From NCBI GenBank assembly GCA_947503925.1, contig CANNFQ010000012.1:1-64000 (forward strand): DNA of 64,000 nucleotides, written 5' to 3'. Position numbers and translations under genes: made by a program. The notes under the pieces were generated by a model. The model did not search any database. It worked only from the letters and a program-made list of their open reading frames with translations, and had not been told where the DNA came from. This document shows positions 57,560 to 64,000 of this stretch, piece after piece (position 1 is the stretch's first letter; each line of letters begins with the position of its first letter). The stretch is from an uncultured Paracoccaceae bacterium. Its GTDB lineage: Bacteria; Pseudomonadota; Alphaproteobacteria; Rhodobacterales; Rhodobacteraceae.

Positions 57560-58480
57560 TTATGAAATTTTCAGGTTCGGGATGATCTGCTTCTTCCGGC
57601 TCATGATGCCGGGCAGCACGACGCTGTCACCGCTGACCTTGGCGTCAAAGGATTTTTCGGCAACAGTTTTGGTCAGTTCATTGGGGATCAGCATGGTGGC
57701 TTCCTCAGAAAGGATATCAACCACGAAAAGCAGAACCTGATCAACGCCGTCGTCCTTGGCAACGGCGGGCATCGCGTCAATCAGCGCCTGTTTGCGGTTC
57801 AGCACCGCATCAGGTGATGTAGTTTCAAGGACAGACACCCGGAACTTCTTACCATCGACGGCGTATTCCTTGCTGTCCATGCGCAAGAGTTCCGCTTCGG
57901 AGAATTTGGACACGTCCGATTTCGCGGCGAACATTTCACCCGCGTAATCATGCAGTTTGACTTTCAGCTCATCGGCCAGTTTTTCGGCCAGTTCCTTGTC
58001 CATCGGGGTGGTCGTGGGCGACCGGAAGGCCAGCGTGTCGGACAGGATACAGGATAGCATCAGCCCCTTGACGCCGTCAGGCATGTCACTTGCCGTACTG
58101 CCCATCATCTGGTGCATGATTGTGGCGGTACAGGCCAATGGCCGGATGGTGATATTGATCGGGTTCTTGGTTTCCAGTCCGCCTGTCAGCTTGTGGTGGT
58201 CGATGATGGCGACAACCTTGGCGTTGTTGATGTTATCGGGCAGTTCCGCCGGGTTGTTCGTGTCAACGATGACGCATTCCTGATCGTCATCCACATCCTT
58301 GATCACCTCTGGCAGCGCAAAGCCCCATTTTTCGGCTACAAATAGGGCCTCGGTGTTTGGCGTGCCCAGCAGCGCCGCTTTTGCGTCGATCCCGGTGTGG
58401 TTCAGATACCATTCCCAGATCAGGGGGGAACCTGTGCTGTCAGTATCGGGGGCCTTGTGGCCAAAAACGAGTGTGCTCAT
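57560..58480 (-). CDS. ppaC: Manganese-dependent inorganic pyrophosphatase
   Basis: This 306-residue class C (DHH family) pyrophosphatase hydrolyses pyrophosphate to phosphate. It has the motifs FGHKAPDTDS at the N-terminus, VDTNNPAELP, AIIDHHKLTGG (DHH) and LSCILSDTLAFRSPTTTPMD, which hold the Mn ligands, and the C-terminal DHHA2 substrate loop with SRKKQIIP. The ATG at 58480 is at the family start; an ATG five codons upstream is in frame but lacks a clear ribosome site. It is the first gene of the run to ltaE. Confidence 0.94.
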   Translation of the reverse strand: MSTLVFGHKAPDTDSTGSPLIWEWYLNHTGIDAKAALLGTPNTEALFVAEKWGFALPEVIKDVDDDQECVIVDTNNPAELPDNINNAKVVAIIDHHKLTGGLETKNPINITIRPLACTATIMHQMMGSTASDMPDGVKGLMLSCILSDTLAFRSPTTTPMDKELAEKLADELKVKLHDYAGEMFAAKSDVSKFSEAELLRMDSKEYAVDGKKFRVSVLETTSPDAVLNRKQALIDAMPAVAKDDGVDQVLLFVVDILSEEATMLIPNELTKTVAEKSFDAKVSGDSVVLPGIMSRKKQIIPNLKIS

Positions 58481-58616
58481 GTGGGTCACTTTCAATGAAT
58501 GCGGAATTTTCCCCGTATATATGAGGGTCAGTTGGGGCTGTCACCCCATGCTGTGCGTTTGACGTGAACGGCCGGGGCATGGTAGGATATCGCCATTCAA
58601 AAGGAGGAAACTGACA

Positions 58617-58634
58617 ATGGACAAGCTGGTTTAA
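58617..58634 (+). CDS. Five-codon mini-ORF (MDKLV) with a very strong ribosome site
   Basis: ATG GAC AAG CTG GTT TAA follows AAAAGGAGGAAACTGACA, a near-perfect Shine-Dalgarno at ideal spacing. The product is only five residues. It may be a leader peptide that affects translation of the downstream ORFs, or the start of a gene broken by mutation. A second mini-ORF with a similar lead lies 63 bp further on. Confidence 0.35.
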   Translation: MDKLV

Positions 58635-58697
58635 ACCGCTTTCGTGACTGTTTGGGCCGTATCGCCCGCCACCTTTTGCAGAAGGAGCATCCTGACA

Positions 58698-58715
58698 ATG
58701 GACATGTTTGGCTGA
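58698..58715 (+). CDS. Second five-codon mini-ORF (MDMFG) with a strong ribosome site
   Basis: ATG GAC ATG TTT GGC TGA follows AGAAGGAGCATCCTGACA. The lead-in CTGACAATGGAC is shared with the first mini-ORF, which suggests duplication or common function. It precedes the small basic ORF at 58763 by 47 bp. Confidence 0.35.
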   Translation: MDMFG

Positions 58716-58762
58716 CGCCTGTCGGCGTTCCGTTTTCCACGACCATTTTCAAGAGAGGTGCA

Positions 58763-58951
58763 ATGATGCCCCGCAAGACACCAAAACCCCGCAATGGGGG
58801 TTCAAAACCTGTATCCGTGATCAAGAACCGCCGCGCCAACCGGCCTGATCCGCTGGGAGGAGCGGCATTAAAACTGCCACCGGGCCTGAACCGGCCACAG
58901 CGCGGCGGTGGACGCCCGCCACGCTTTCCCGGGCGTCAGGGTGGACGGTAG
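58763..58951 (+). CDS. Small highly basic Pro/Gly-rich protein
   Basis: This 62-residue ORF is very rich in Arg, Lys, Pro and Gly (PRKTPKPRNGGSKPVSVIKNRRANRPDP, then GLNRPQRGGGRPPRFPGRQGGR). It may bind nucleic acid. AGAGAGGTG lies before two adjacent ATGs (58763 and 58766). No family is recognised, and such composition can occur by chance in GC-rich DNA. The two mini-ORFs with strong ribosome sites upstream on the same strand add weight to a real transcript. Confidence 0.45.
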   Translation: MMPRKTPKPRNGGSKPVSVIKNRRANRPDPLGGAALKLPPGLNRPQRGGGRPPRFPGRQGGR

Positions 58952-58986
58952 GATCAAGAGCGCCCGGCCAATAGGGGTGGGGCGTG

Positions 58987-59904
58987 TTACTCCTCAGCGA
59001 GGAAGGCCCCTTGAACATAAATCGGTTCTTCGCCGCTTTCGGTGATCGTCATGCCAATGCCGCCACCGGCTGCGTCGCCATCCGTGCCAAAGAAACGCCC
59101 GTCATAGATCGTGTCGGTCGCTGACTGTCCTGCGTCGAGCGGGTTTGAGCTGGATACAACAAAAGTTCCGGAGAAGTTGTTGCCGCTGATGTCGGCTTCT
59201 GACAGGTCATAGACGCTGGAGCCGGTCAGGCCCGAAAAGGCATTGAGATTGAGTTGGCCCGAAACTTCATTGTCGTTGAAGTCGACATTGAGGGTAATTG
59301 AGCCTCCTGCTCTCTGTGTGTTGTCTACCTGATTGGCAACGGCAAATACATCGCCCGTATACATTGCGGTACCGCTAAGAGCAGTGACTGTGGTTGGATT
59401 AGTGTCAAAACCATAGACGAAATAGACATCGTCGCCAAAAAATTCCTCTATGCTGGTCATGCGCGCTAATTTTGCGTCCCCATTGCCGGAAACGCTTTCG
59501 ATGATGAGTTGCTCGGTGGTTGGTCCAGCACTTATTTCGGAGTAGGCCAATGGACCGTTCTCGTCCATTTCATAGTTGAACCGATCAACGCGAATGGACA
59601 GCCGATCACCATTCTGGCTGAAGACCAGTTCAAGGTTTGCAGGTTCGACCGAGACAGATGATGCCCCACCGCGTTCGCGCACTGTGTAGGACGCATTTGT
59701 CGGTGTGAATGTCACGTTGCTGTTGAAGGTGCTGCCGGATGTTGCAAAGCCGCTTGACGCTACGGGTGTCACGTTTGCACCGCCATTGCTTCCACTGCCA
59801 TTGCTGCTTCCGCCGCTGTCTCCCCCGCCTCCGCCACCGCCGCAGGCGCTGAGCCCCACGGTTAGGAAGATTGCAATCATGCTACGCGTGGTGACGATTT
59901 CCAT
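58987..59904 (-). CDS. TbpB-like Gly-rich surface lipoprotein
   Basis: This 305-residue lipoprotein has a signal sequence ending LSAC (Cys21), then a Gly/Ser/Asn linker (GGGGGGGDSGGSSNGSGSN). The C-terminal half has the barrel pattern of transferrin-binding-protein-like lipoproteins: TVTALSGTAMYTGDVFAV, ITLNVDFNDNEVSGQLNLNAFSG, ISGNNFSGTFVVSS and DGRFFGTDGDAAGGGIGMTI. These lipoproteins are often surface exposed and exported by Slam proteins; no Slam gene is in the window. The ATG at 59904 follows AGGACAGACC. The ligand is unknown. Confidence 0.8.
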   Translation of the reverse strand: MEIVTTRSMIAIFLTVGLSACGGGGGGGDSGGSSNGSGSNGGANVTPVASSGFATSGSTFNSNVTFTPTNASYTVRERGGASSVSVEPANLELVFSQNGDRLSIRVDRFNYEMDENGPLAYSEISAGPTTEQLIIESVSGNGDAKLARMTSIEEFFGDDVYFVYGFDTNPTTVTALSGTAMYTGDVFAVANQVDNTQRAGGSITLNVDFNDNEVSGQLNLNAFSGLTGSSVYDLSEADISGNNFSGTFVVSSSNPLDAGQSATDTIYDGRFFGTDGDAAGGGIGMTITESGEEPIYVQGAFLAEE

Positions 59905-60022
59905 TGGTCTGTCCTATTGTGAGTGGTGGAGACTTCACATTACCATGTGGCGATCCGGGGGGTAGTCAATATTTGCCCCGGTCACATCTTTTCCGTGTAG
60001 GGCCAAGCGCACGCGCAACCAT

Positions 60023-60691
60023 ATGACAAAACCAAAGGAAACAGCGCTTTACCCCCCGATCAAAGCCTATCTGGAAGGCCAGGATTACACGGTAAAGGGT
60101 GAGGTTGGGGCAGCCGATATCGTGGCCCGCCGCGCTGACGAGCCGCCCTTGATCGTGGAGCTGAAGTTAGGGTTTTCGCTTTCGTTGTTTCATCAGGGCG
60201 TCGCCCGACTGGCGGTAAGTGATCACGTTTATCTGGCCGTGCCCAACAAGCCGGGCAAACCGTTTCAGCGCGCCTTGAAAGACAATGTCAAACTTGCGCG
60301 CAGGCTGGGGCTGGGCGTAATTACAGTCCGGTTGCGTGATGGTCATGTGGAGGTGCATGCCGATCCCGGCCCCTATGCCCCGCGGAAATCAAAGCGTAAG
60401 GCGGCCCAGCTTTTGCGCGCCTTTGATCGCTTGCAGGGGGACCCGAATGCTGGCGGGGCCACCCGCCATGGTATCATCACCGGCTATCGTCAGGATGCCC
60501 TGCGATGCGCCCGGTTTCTGGCGGTGCATGGCCCGTCGAAAGGCGCCAAGGTGAAGGAGTGGGCGGAGGTCCCTGATGCCACGAGGATTATGGCTGCTGA
60601 TCACTATGGCTGGTTCTGCCGGGTCAGTCGCGGGATATATGACCTGACGGCGGCGGGCCGTCAGGGGCTGGCGGATTACGGTGACGTTTAA
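60023..60691 (+). CDS. DUF2161 family PD-(D/E)XK nuclease-like protein
   Basis: This 222-residue protein shows KETALYPPIKAYLEGQDYTVKGEVGAADIVARRADEPPLIVELKLGFSLSLFHQGVARLAVSDHVYLAVP. The D-x(n)-ELK pattern is the catalytic core of the PD-(D/E)XK phosphodiesterase fold, with Asp in ADIV and Glu/Lys in VELKL. The C-terminal half has a helix-turn-helix-like region (VKEWAEVPDATRIMAADHYGWFCRVSRGIYDLTAAGRQGL). It is a predicted nuclease of unknown target, widespread in Rhodobacterales. It stands alone on the + strand between minus-strand genes. Defence or repair roles are only guesses. Confidence 0.85.
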   Translation: MTKPKETALYPPIKAYLEGQDYTVKGEVGAADIVARRADEPPLIVELKLGFSLSLFHQGVARLAVSDHVYLAVPNKPGKPFQRALKDNVKLARRLGLGVITVRLRDGHVEVHADPGPYAPRKSKRKAAQLLRAFDRLQGDPNAGGATRHGIITGYRQDALRCARFLAVHGPSKGAKVKEWAEVPDATRIMAADHYGWFCRVSRGIYDLTAAGRQGLADYGDV

Positions 60692-60730
60692 GGCGTTGTG
60701 CGAAAAACCCGCAATCACATAGCGCTATAG

Positions 60731-61723
60731 TCATTGTAGGGGGCTGAGCGCCCAGTTCTCGTCCTTCAGGAATTGCAGAATCCCGTCTGCCCCAATCAGA
60801 TGTGCCGCCCCGACAGCAATCACGATGTCATCATGCTGGTTTGCCGCGTCCCTGATCACAGGCATCCACGCCCGGTTCCTGTCAATCAACAGGGCTTGTT
60901 CAAAAACGGCGAAGGATTCAGCCGCCTCTTGCGTGCTGAGGCCCGGTGTTTTTTCCATTACGATGCGTGACATCTCCCACAAGGTGGCGACATCACCGGC
61001 AAAGTAGCGATCCAACATCGCCACGAACATCTGTTGCTGGATTTCAGGGGCCAGCAGGTTGATGCGCAGCATGTTGATCTGTTCGTCGATCGGATCGCCT
61101 TTGAAGATCTCAAAGATCGTCAGGACGGATTCGACCGATTGGGTTGGCACGCCTGCTGCTGCTGCGTCTTCCATGATCATGTGATCCAATCCAAGCGCCC
61201 CGTTGAACATATCTTGTGTGGCACAGGGCGGGATCGACAGCATGATCGACAGATACCAAGGCTGCATCTTTGCCGCCATAAAGGATGGGATGGATCGCGC
61301 CTTTGCCGCCTCTGCGATCAATGCCCATGTTTCTTCATCCAAAAGGTCGGGCAGGGTTGGGCCTTCGGCGATGAATAGTATGCCCGGATCGGTGACCAGC
61401 ATCTCTTGCAGCTTCGCCTGATCCTCTAACGTCGCTTCCAGCATGACCAGATCGGCGCTTTGGACCTCATCCCTGATTTGGGCGCGGATCGTTTCCAATC
61501 GTGTGTCGAAGATATGCATGGTGCCGACTACGGTGATTTGCCGGTCACCTTTTGTTGCATTCCACAAAATCCCCTGGCCATAGGGAATATCTGATGTGGC
61601 CGCCGCAAGCGCCGCTTTATCCGCAGGCCCCAGCTGATCAAGATAGTTGTCGCCGGTGCACCGGGCCGCCGCAGGCAGACCGACCAGGAGAAGCGCGAAA
61701 GCGGTAATAAGACGGTGAAGCAT
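60731..61723 (-). CDS. TraB/GumN family protein
   Basis: This 330-residue protein has a signal peptide (LHRLITAFALLLVGLPAAARC; the Cys at residue 22 could be an exported Cys but the site is not a clear lipobox). It carries the TraB/GumN signatures: ITVVGTMHIFDTRLETI near residue 65, VMLEATLEDQ, and the C-terminal DDIVIAVGAAHLIGADGILQFLKDENWAL. The paired GxxH motifs suggest a metal-dependent hydrolase or protease of the Tiki superfamily. The ATG at 61723 follows AAAGGA. The role is unknown. Confidence 0.88.
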   Translation of the reverse strand: MLHRLITAFALLLVGLPAAARCTGDNYLDQLGPADKAALAAATSDIPYGQGILWNATKGDRQITVVGTMHIFDTRLETIRAQIRDEVQSADLVMLEATLEDQAKLQEMLVTDPGILFIAEGPTLPDLLDEETWALIAEAAKARSIPSFMAAKMQPWYLSIMLSIPPCATQDMFNGALGLDHMIMEDAAAAGVPTQSVESVLTIFEIFKGDPIDEQINMLRINLLAPEIQQQMFVAMLDRYFAGDVATLWEMSRIVMEKTPGLSTQEAAESFAVFEQALLIDRNRAWMPVIRDAANQHDDIVIAVGAAHLIGADGILQFLKDENWALSPLQ

Positions 61724-61800
61724 GAGCGGTCCTTTGGCTTTTGATGGTTGCAACGTAATTACCTAGGTCACGGCGTCAATTGCTGTGGCTCTCAAAGAAA

Positions 61801-61828
61801 AGCACGCCCATGGGACGATGGGCGTGCT
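61801..61828 (-). terminator. Terminator after the 50-residue ORF
   Basis: AGCACGCCCAT and ATGGGCGTGCT form a perfect 11-bp stem with a six-base loop. On the minus strand it is followed by TTTCTTTGAG. It lies 26 bp after the stop of the small ORF and before the TraB/GumN gene. A run of six T on the + strand (from 61836) is 8 bases away and less suitable. Confidence 0.75.
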
Positions 61829-61854
61829 GATTGCCGTTTTTTCAGAGCAGTTGG

Positions 61855-62007
61855 TTAAGGCTCAAATATCAACCGGACTGACTGTCGTTCCGCAAGATTG
61901 CCGTCTGCCACACCACTGACATTGGCTGTTGCGAAACCTAGCAAGGTAACAAGACCCGCGATGATCATGGCTGTCGCTTCGGGACCAAGAACATTCACAA
62001 ATCGCAT
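61855..62007 (-). CDS. 50-residue hydrophobic small protein
   Basis: This ORF of 50 residues has one hydrophobic stretch (ATAMIIAGLVTLLGFATANVSGVA, residues 11-34) that could be a membrane helix or a signal peptide, and a charged tail (DGNLAERQSVRLIFEP). GTGGAAG lies about eight bases before the ATG, and a strong terminator follows 26 bp after the stop, which supports a real transcript. No family is recognised. It sits between the Crp/Fnr gene and the TraB/GumN gene on the same strand; the 90-bp lead is AT-rich and may hold a promoter. Confidence 0.55.
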   Translation of the reverse strand: MRFVNVLGPEATAMIIAGLVTLLGFATANVSGVADGNLAERQSVRLIFEP

Positions 62008-62097
62008 CACAGGGCTTCCACTCACTCGTTACAAGAACAATTTAGCTGCAATGTGCCGTATATACTGTGCGCAATGACACGTTGACCTGACTTTAAG

Positions 62098-62772
62098 TTA
62101 TATTTCTGACAAAACTTCGGGATTAATAATCTCAATCCGTTGCCGCGATGATTTGATTCCGCCGCGTTTCACCAGTTTGCTGATCGACCGGCTGACCATT
62201 TCCCGGTTTGCCCCGATTGTGCCCGCAATTTCGGAATGTGTTGGGGCGTTTTCGATCACGGCGCCTTTGGCCAGTTTTCCCTGTTCGGCAGCCAGCCGCA
62301 GCAGGTAGCTGCCGACCCGTTGTTCGACGGACATCGTGCTCATCTCGGTACTGCGTTCGGTCAATGTGCGGATCCGGGCCACCAGACTATTGGTCACCCG
62401 TTCGCGGACCATTGGCACGTCGTTGAAAATTTGCAGGAAACAATCCCGTTTCATCGAAAGGACCCGCGCATCTGTCTTGGCAAAGACGGCGAGCGAGCGG
62501 GGCACGCCGTCAAACGCGGCCAATTCGCCGAAATAGGCACCTTCGGGGAAGCGGGAAAAGACGATTTCACGCCCTTCTTCTGTCCAGAACACCGCCATGA
62601 TCGACCCCGAGAGCAGGAAGTAAAGGTCATAGGAGCTGTCATCCTGGTCGAAAACGGTTTGCCAGGCGTCAAGCTTATGTTCGCTGACATTCAGGTTGAT
62701 TCCGTCCAGATCAGCCGCGCTGACGCCCTGAAACAAGGGCAAATCAAGGGCCAGGAATTTGTCAGCGTCCAT
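62098..62772 (-). CDS. Crp/Fnr family transcriptional regulator
   Basis: This 224-residue regulator has the cyclic-nucleotide-binding-like sensor domain (FDQDDSSYDLYFLLSGSIMAVFWTEEGREIVFSRFPEGAYFGELAAFDGVPRSLAVFAKTDARVLSM), a dimer helix, and a winged helix-turn-helix (THSEIAGTIGANREMVSRSISKLVKRGGI). The PEGxxFGELAAFDGxPRS segment is like a cAMP pocket. The N-terminal Cys cluster of FNR is absent, so oxygen sensing by a [4Fe-4S] centre is unlikely. The start is uncertain: ATG at 62772 is preferred, with an upstream ATG at 62808 and GTG at 62814 in frame. Confidence 0.88.
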   Translation of the reverse strand: MDADKFLALDLPLFQGVSAADLDGINLNVSEHKLDAWQTVFDQDDSSYDLYFLLSGSIMAVFWTEEGREIVFSRFPEGAYFGELAAFDGVPRSLAVFAKTDARVLSMKRDCFLQIFNDVPMVRERVTNSLVARIRTLTERSTEMSTMSVEQRVGSYLLRLAAEQGKLAKGAVIENAPTHSEIAGTIGANREMVSRSISKLVKRGGIKSSRQRIEIINPEVLSEI

Positions 62773-63116
62773 TCGAATTCCAGTGGAAGTTGCATCGCAA
62801 AAAGGCATTACCACAGCCTACTTTGTTGGATTTGGCCCATGACGGGCAACTTGTCCACTGTTCAGTTGACGTTAACGGCAAGATGCTGAAGGGGAAACGA
62901 GGCGGAATGCGGGTTATGTGTCTATCCCACGTTAAAAAATTTGTATTATATTTTAATATGTTGCAGGATTCTTTACTCTATTCATTCTGTACCCTCAGGG
63001 CACCTGGAAAAAGACAAAAGAAAATAATCCCGTCGCGACGCATGCGACAGGAGCCACCTCAAATTCTGGGGGACGTGCCTGTTTCAGCGCCCCCCGATCA
63101 GGTTAGGGTCCTGCCC
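62773..63116. other. Gap between the Crp/Fnr gene and the last gene
   Basis: This 344-bp gap has an AT-rich stretch at about 62930-63030 that probably holds the Crp/Fnr gene promoter. An imperfect hairpin (GGGGGACG at 63068-63075 and CGCCCCCC at 63088-63095) lies about 20 bp after the partial gene and may end its transcript, though no good T-run follows. No ORF or RNA gene was recognised. Confidence 0.45.
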
Positions 63117-64000
63117 CTAGGCTGCATCAAACATGCAGGCCCATGGTGCAGCGACCCCGATAGACAAAAGCGGCGCTGCCCCTTGCCGTGCGGTCATGCC
63201 GATCTTGCCATGATGCGTCCCGGATACAGAGGCGGGCGGCAGATTATCGACCAGCGACGTATAGCCCGTCAGTTGATAACCCCCGATGGCCTTGATCCCC
63301 TTGGCGATATTCGCATCACTGCCGAAGACCGCAGCGGAACACATGGACAGTGCCAGCACCGGCGGTTGATCGTTCCCCCGCATCCGATAGCTGAATTCGA
63401 CTTGCTTGGCGGGTAATTCATTTGCTGCTGTTTCCGCCAACCCATCCATCGCCATGGCAAGAATGTCAGGTGAAACCTGCGCCGGTTCGGCCAGTAACCC
63501 CAGATGCTGCGGTTCGGCGTCCTTAAGCTTGAAATGCAGTGCTACATCACCGCTGGCACTGTCATAGCTGACCATACAGGCCCGCGCGTCGCTACCCAGC
63601 TTGTCAATTGTGGGTGCGATGGCCGCATCATAGATCAACCCTGATAGATCTGTTGCCGCTGCGGGCAGTTCGGCCAAAAGCTGGCATTGCAGTCCGGATT
63701 TCCCATGGCGCAGCCCAAGCCGCGCGCCGTATGTCAGCCCGCCTGCCGTTTGGGCGGCACTGATCACATCGCGCAACCCGGCAGGCAATGGTTTGCCGCC
63801 GCGCCCATGCATGATCTTGCTGACGGCGGCGACCCGATTGCTGGCGTCGCTTTGCGGATTTGCCACTTCGGTCACCATCTGGAGATCGGTTTGCCCGGCA
63901 GTGAACAGCATCTCGACCGGTGACCCGGTTGTCGTCAGTCCACTGCGCCCCCAAGCGGCCCAGCCGCCTGGGTCCATGACGCCGATATCGTGCAGGATCC
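63117..64000 (-). CDS. Unrecognised protein, 5' end beyond the window
   Basis: The frame is open from the window edge to the stop at 63117, about 294 residues, so the gene is probably cut at its 5' end. The first Met inside the window (63977) is not needed as a start, because codons upstream continue without a stop (ILHDIGV then MDPGGW). The sequence is Ala/Gly rich with short beta-like strands (GKSGLQCQLLAELP, CMVSYDSASGDVALHFKL, QVEFSYRMRGNDQPPVLALSMCS). No signal peptide can be judged and no motif is recognised. It is coding by its length and even composition. No function is offered. Confidence 0.65.
   Translation of the reverse strand, partial: ILHDIGVMDPGGWAAWGRSGLTTTGSPVEMLFTAGQTDLQMVTEVANPQSDASNRVAAVSKIMHGRGGKPLPAGLRDVISAAQTAGGLTYGARLGLRHGKSGLQCQLLAELPAAATDLSGLIYDAAIAPTIDKLGSDARACMVSYDSASGDVALHFKLKDAEPQHLGLLAEPAQVSPDILAMAMDGLAETAANELPAKQVEFSYRMRGNDQPPVLALSMCSAAVFGSDANIAKGIKAIGGYQLTGYTSLVDNLPPASVSGTHHGKIGMTARQGAAPLLSIGVAAPWACMFDAA

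Overview
The window reads as a chromosomal segment of an alphaproteobacterium of the order Rhodobacterales, most likely the marine Roseobacter group. The evidence is gene content and order: an RpoE-ChrR pair with a divergent oxidoreductase operon; a block rsmB - heparinase-like - purH - lspA - DUF3035 lipoprotein - two M16 peptidases - mutL - rmuC; an F1-only atpHAGDC operon; a TRAP transporter; and many ATGA-coupled gene pairs. No phage, insertion sequence, CRISPR array, rRNA or tRNA was seen. The species cannot be named from sequence reading alone.

Layout. 0.2-2.5 kb: phosphatase, glutathione transferase and saccharopine dehydrogenase in a + operon. 2.5-8.9 kb: a DUF3775 gene, then a five-gene minus operon (SDR, DUF3833, MFS, DUF1365, flavin oxidoreductase) divergent from rpoE-chrR. 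This matches my memory of the singlet-oxygen regulon of Rhodobacter sphaeroides. 9-20.9 kb: a housekeeping minus block from rmuC to rsmB. 20.9-24.7 kb: a small SDHAF4-like gene, a small secreted protein, a phosphate-binding-like/OmpA fusion and an orphan amino-acid-type binding protein. 24.7-32.7 kb: a catabolic island with aldehyde dehydrogenase, LysR regulator and aspartate dehydrogenase on the minus strand, divergent from a DapA-like aldolase, 3-hydroxyanthranilate dioxygenase and a TRAP transporter.

32.7-40.1 kb holds the most striking unit: a minus operon in which three different proteins each carry a Rieske [2Fe-2S] domain. One is fused to an FMN glutamate-synthase domain, one to a ferric-reductase-like membrane domain and one to a pyruvate-oxidase-like ThDP enzyme. 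Three unrecognised membrane proteins are interleaved and a Na+/H+ antiporter lies upstream. Four successive junctions overlap by 4 bp and the fifth by 20 bp, so the products probably act together as a redox system. I know of no described function for this set.

40.3-44.4 kb: RND efflux adaptor and pump. 44.9-49.8 kb: ATP synthase F1 genes with a clear terminator. 49.8-58.5 kb: a Gly-rich lipoprotein, an H-type lectin, prs, a DsbA-like isomerase, an alpha/beta hydrolase, then minus-strand ltaE, ycgN-like, ribF, MaoC, a HAD hydrolase and ppaC. 58.5-64 kb: two five-codon ORFs with strong Shine-Dalgarno sites, a small basic ORF, a TbpB-like lipoprotein, a DUF2161 protein, a TraB/GumN protein, a 50-residue ORF with its own terminator, a Crp/Fnr regulator and the 3' part of an unrecognised gene cut by the window edge.

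All family calls rest on motifs and remembered family features. No database search was possible.
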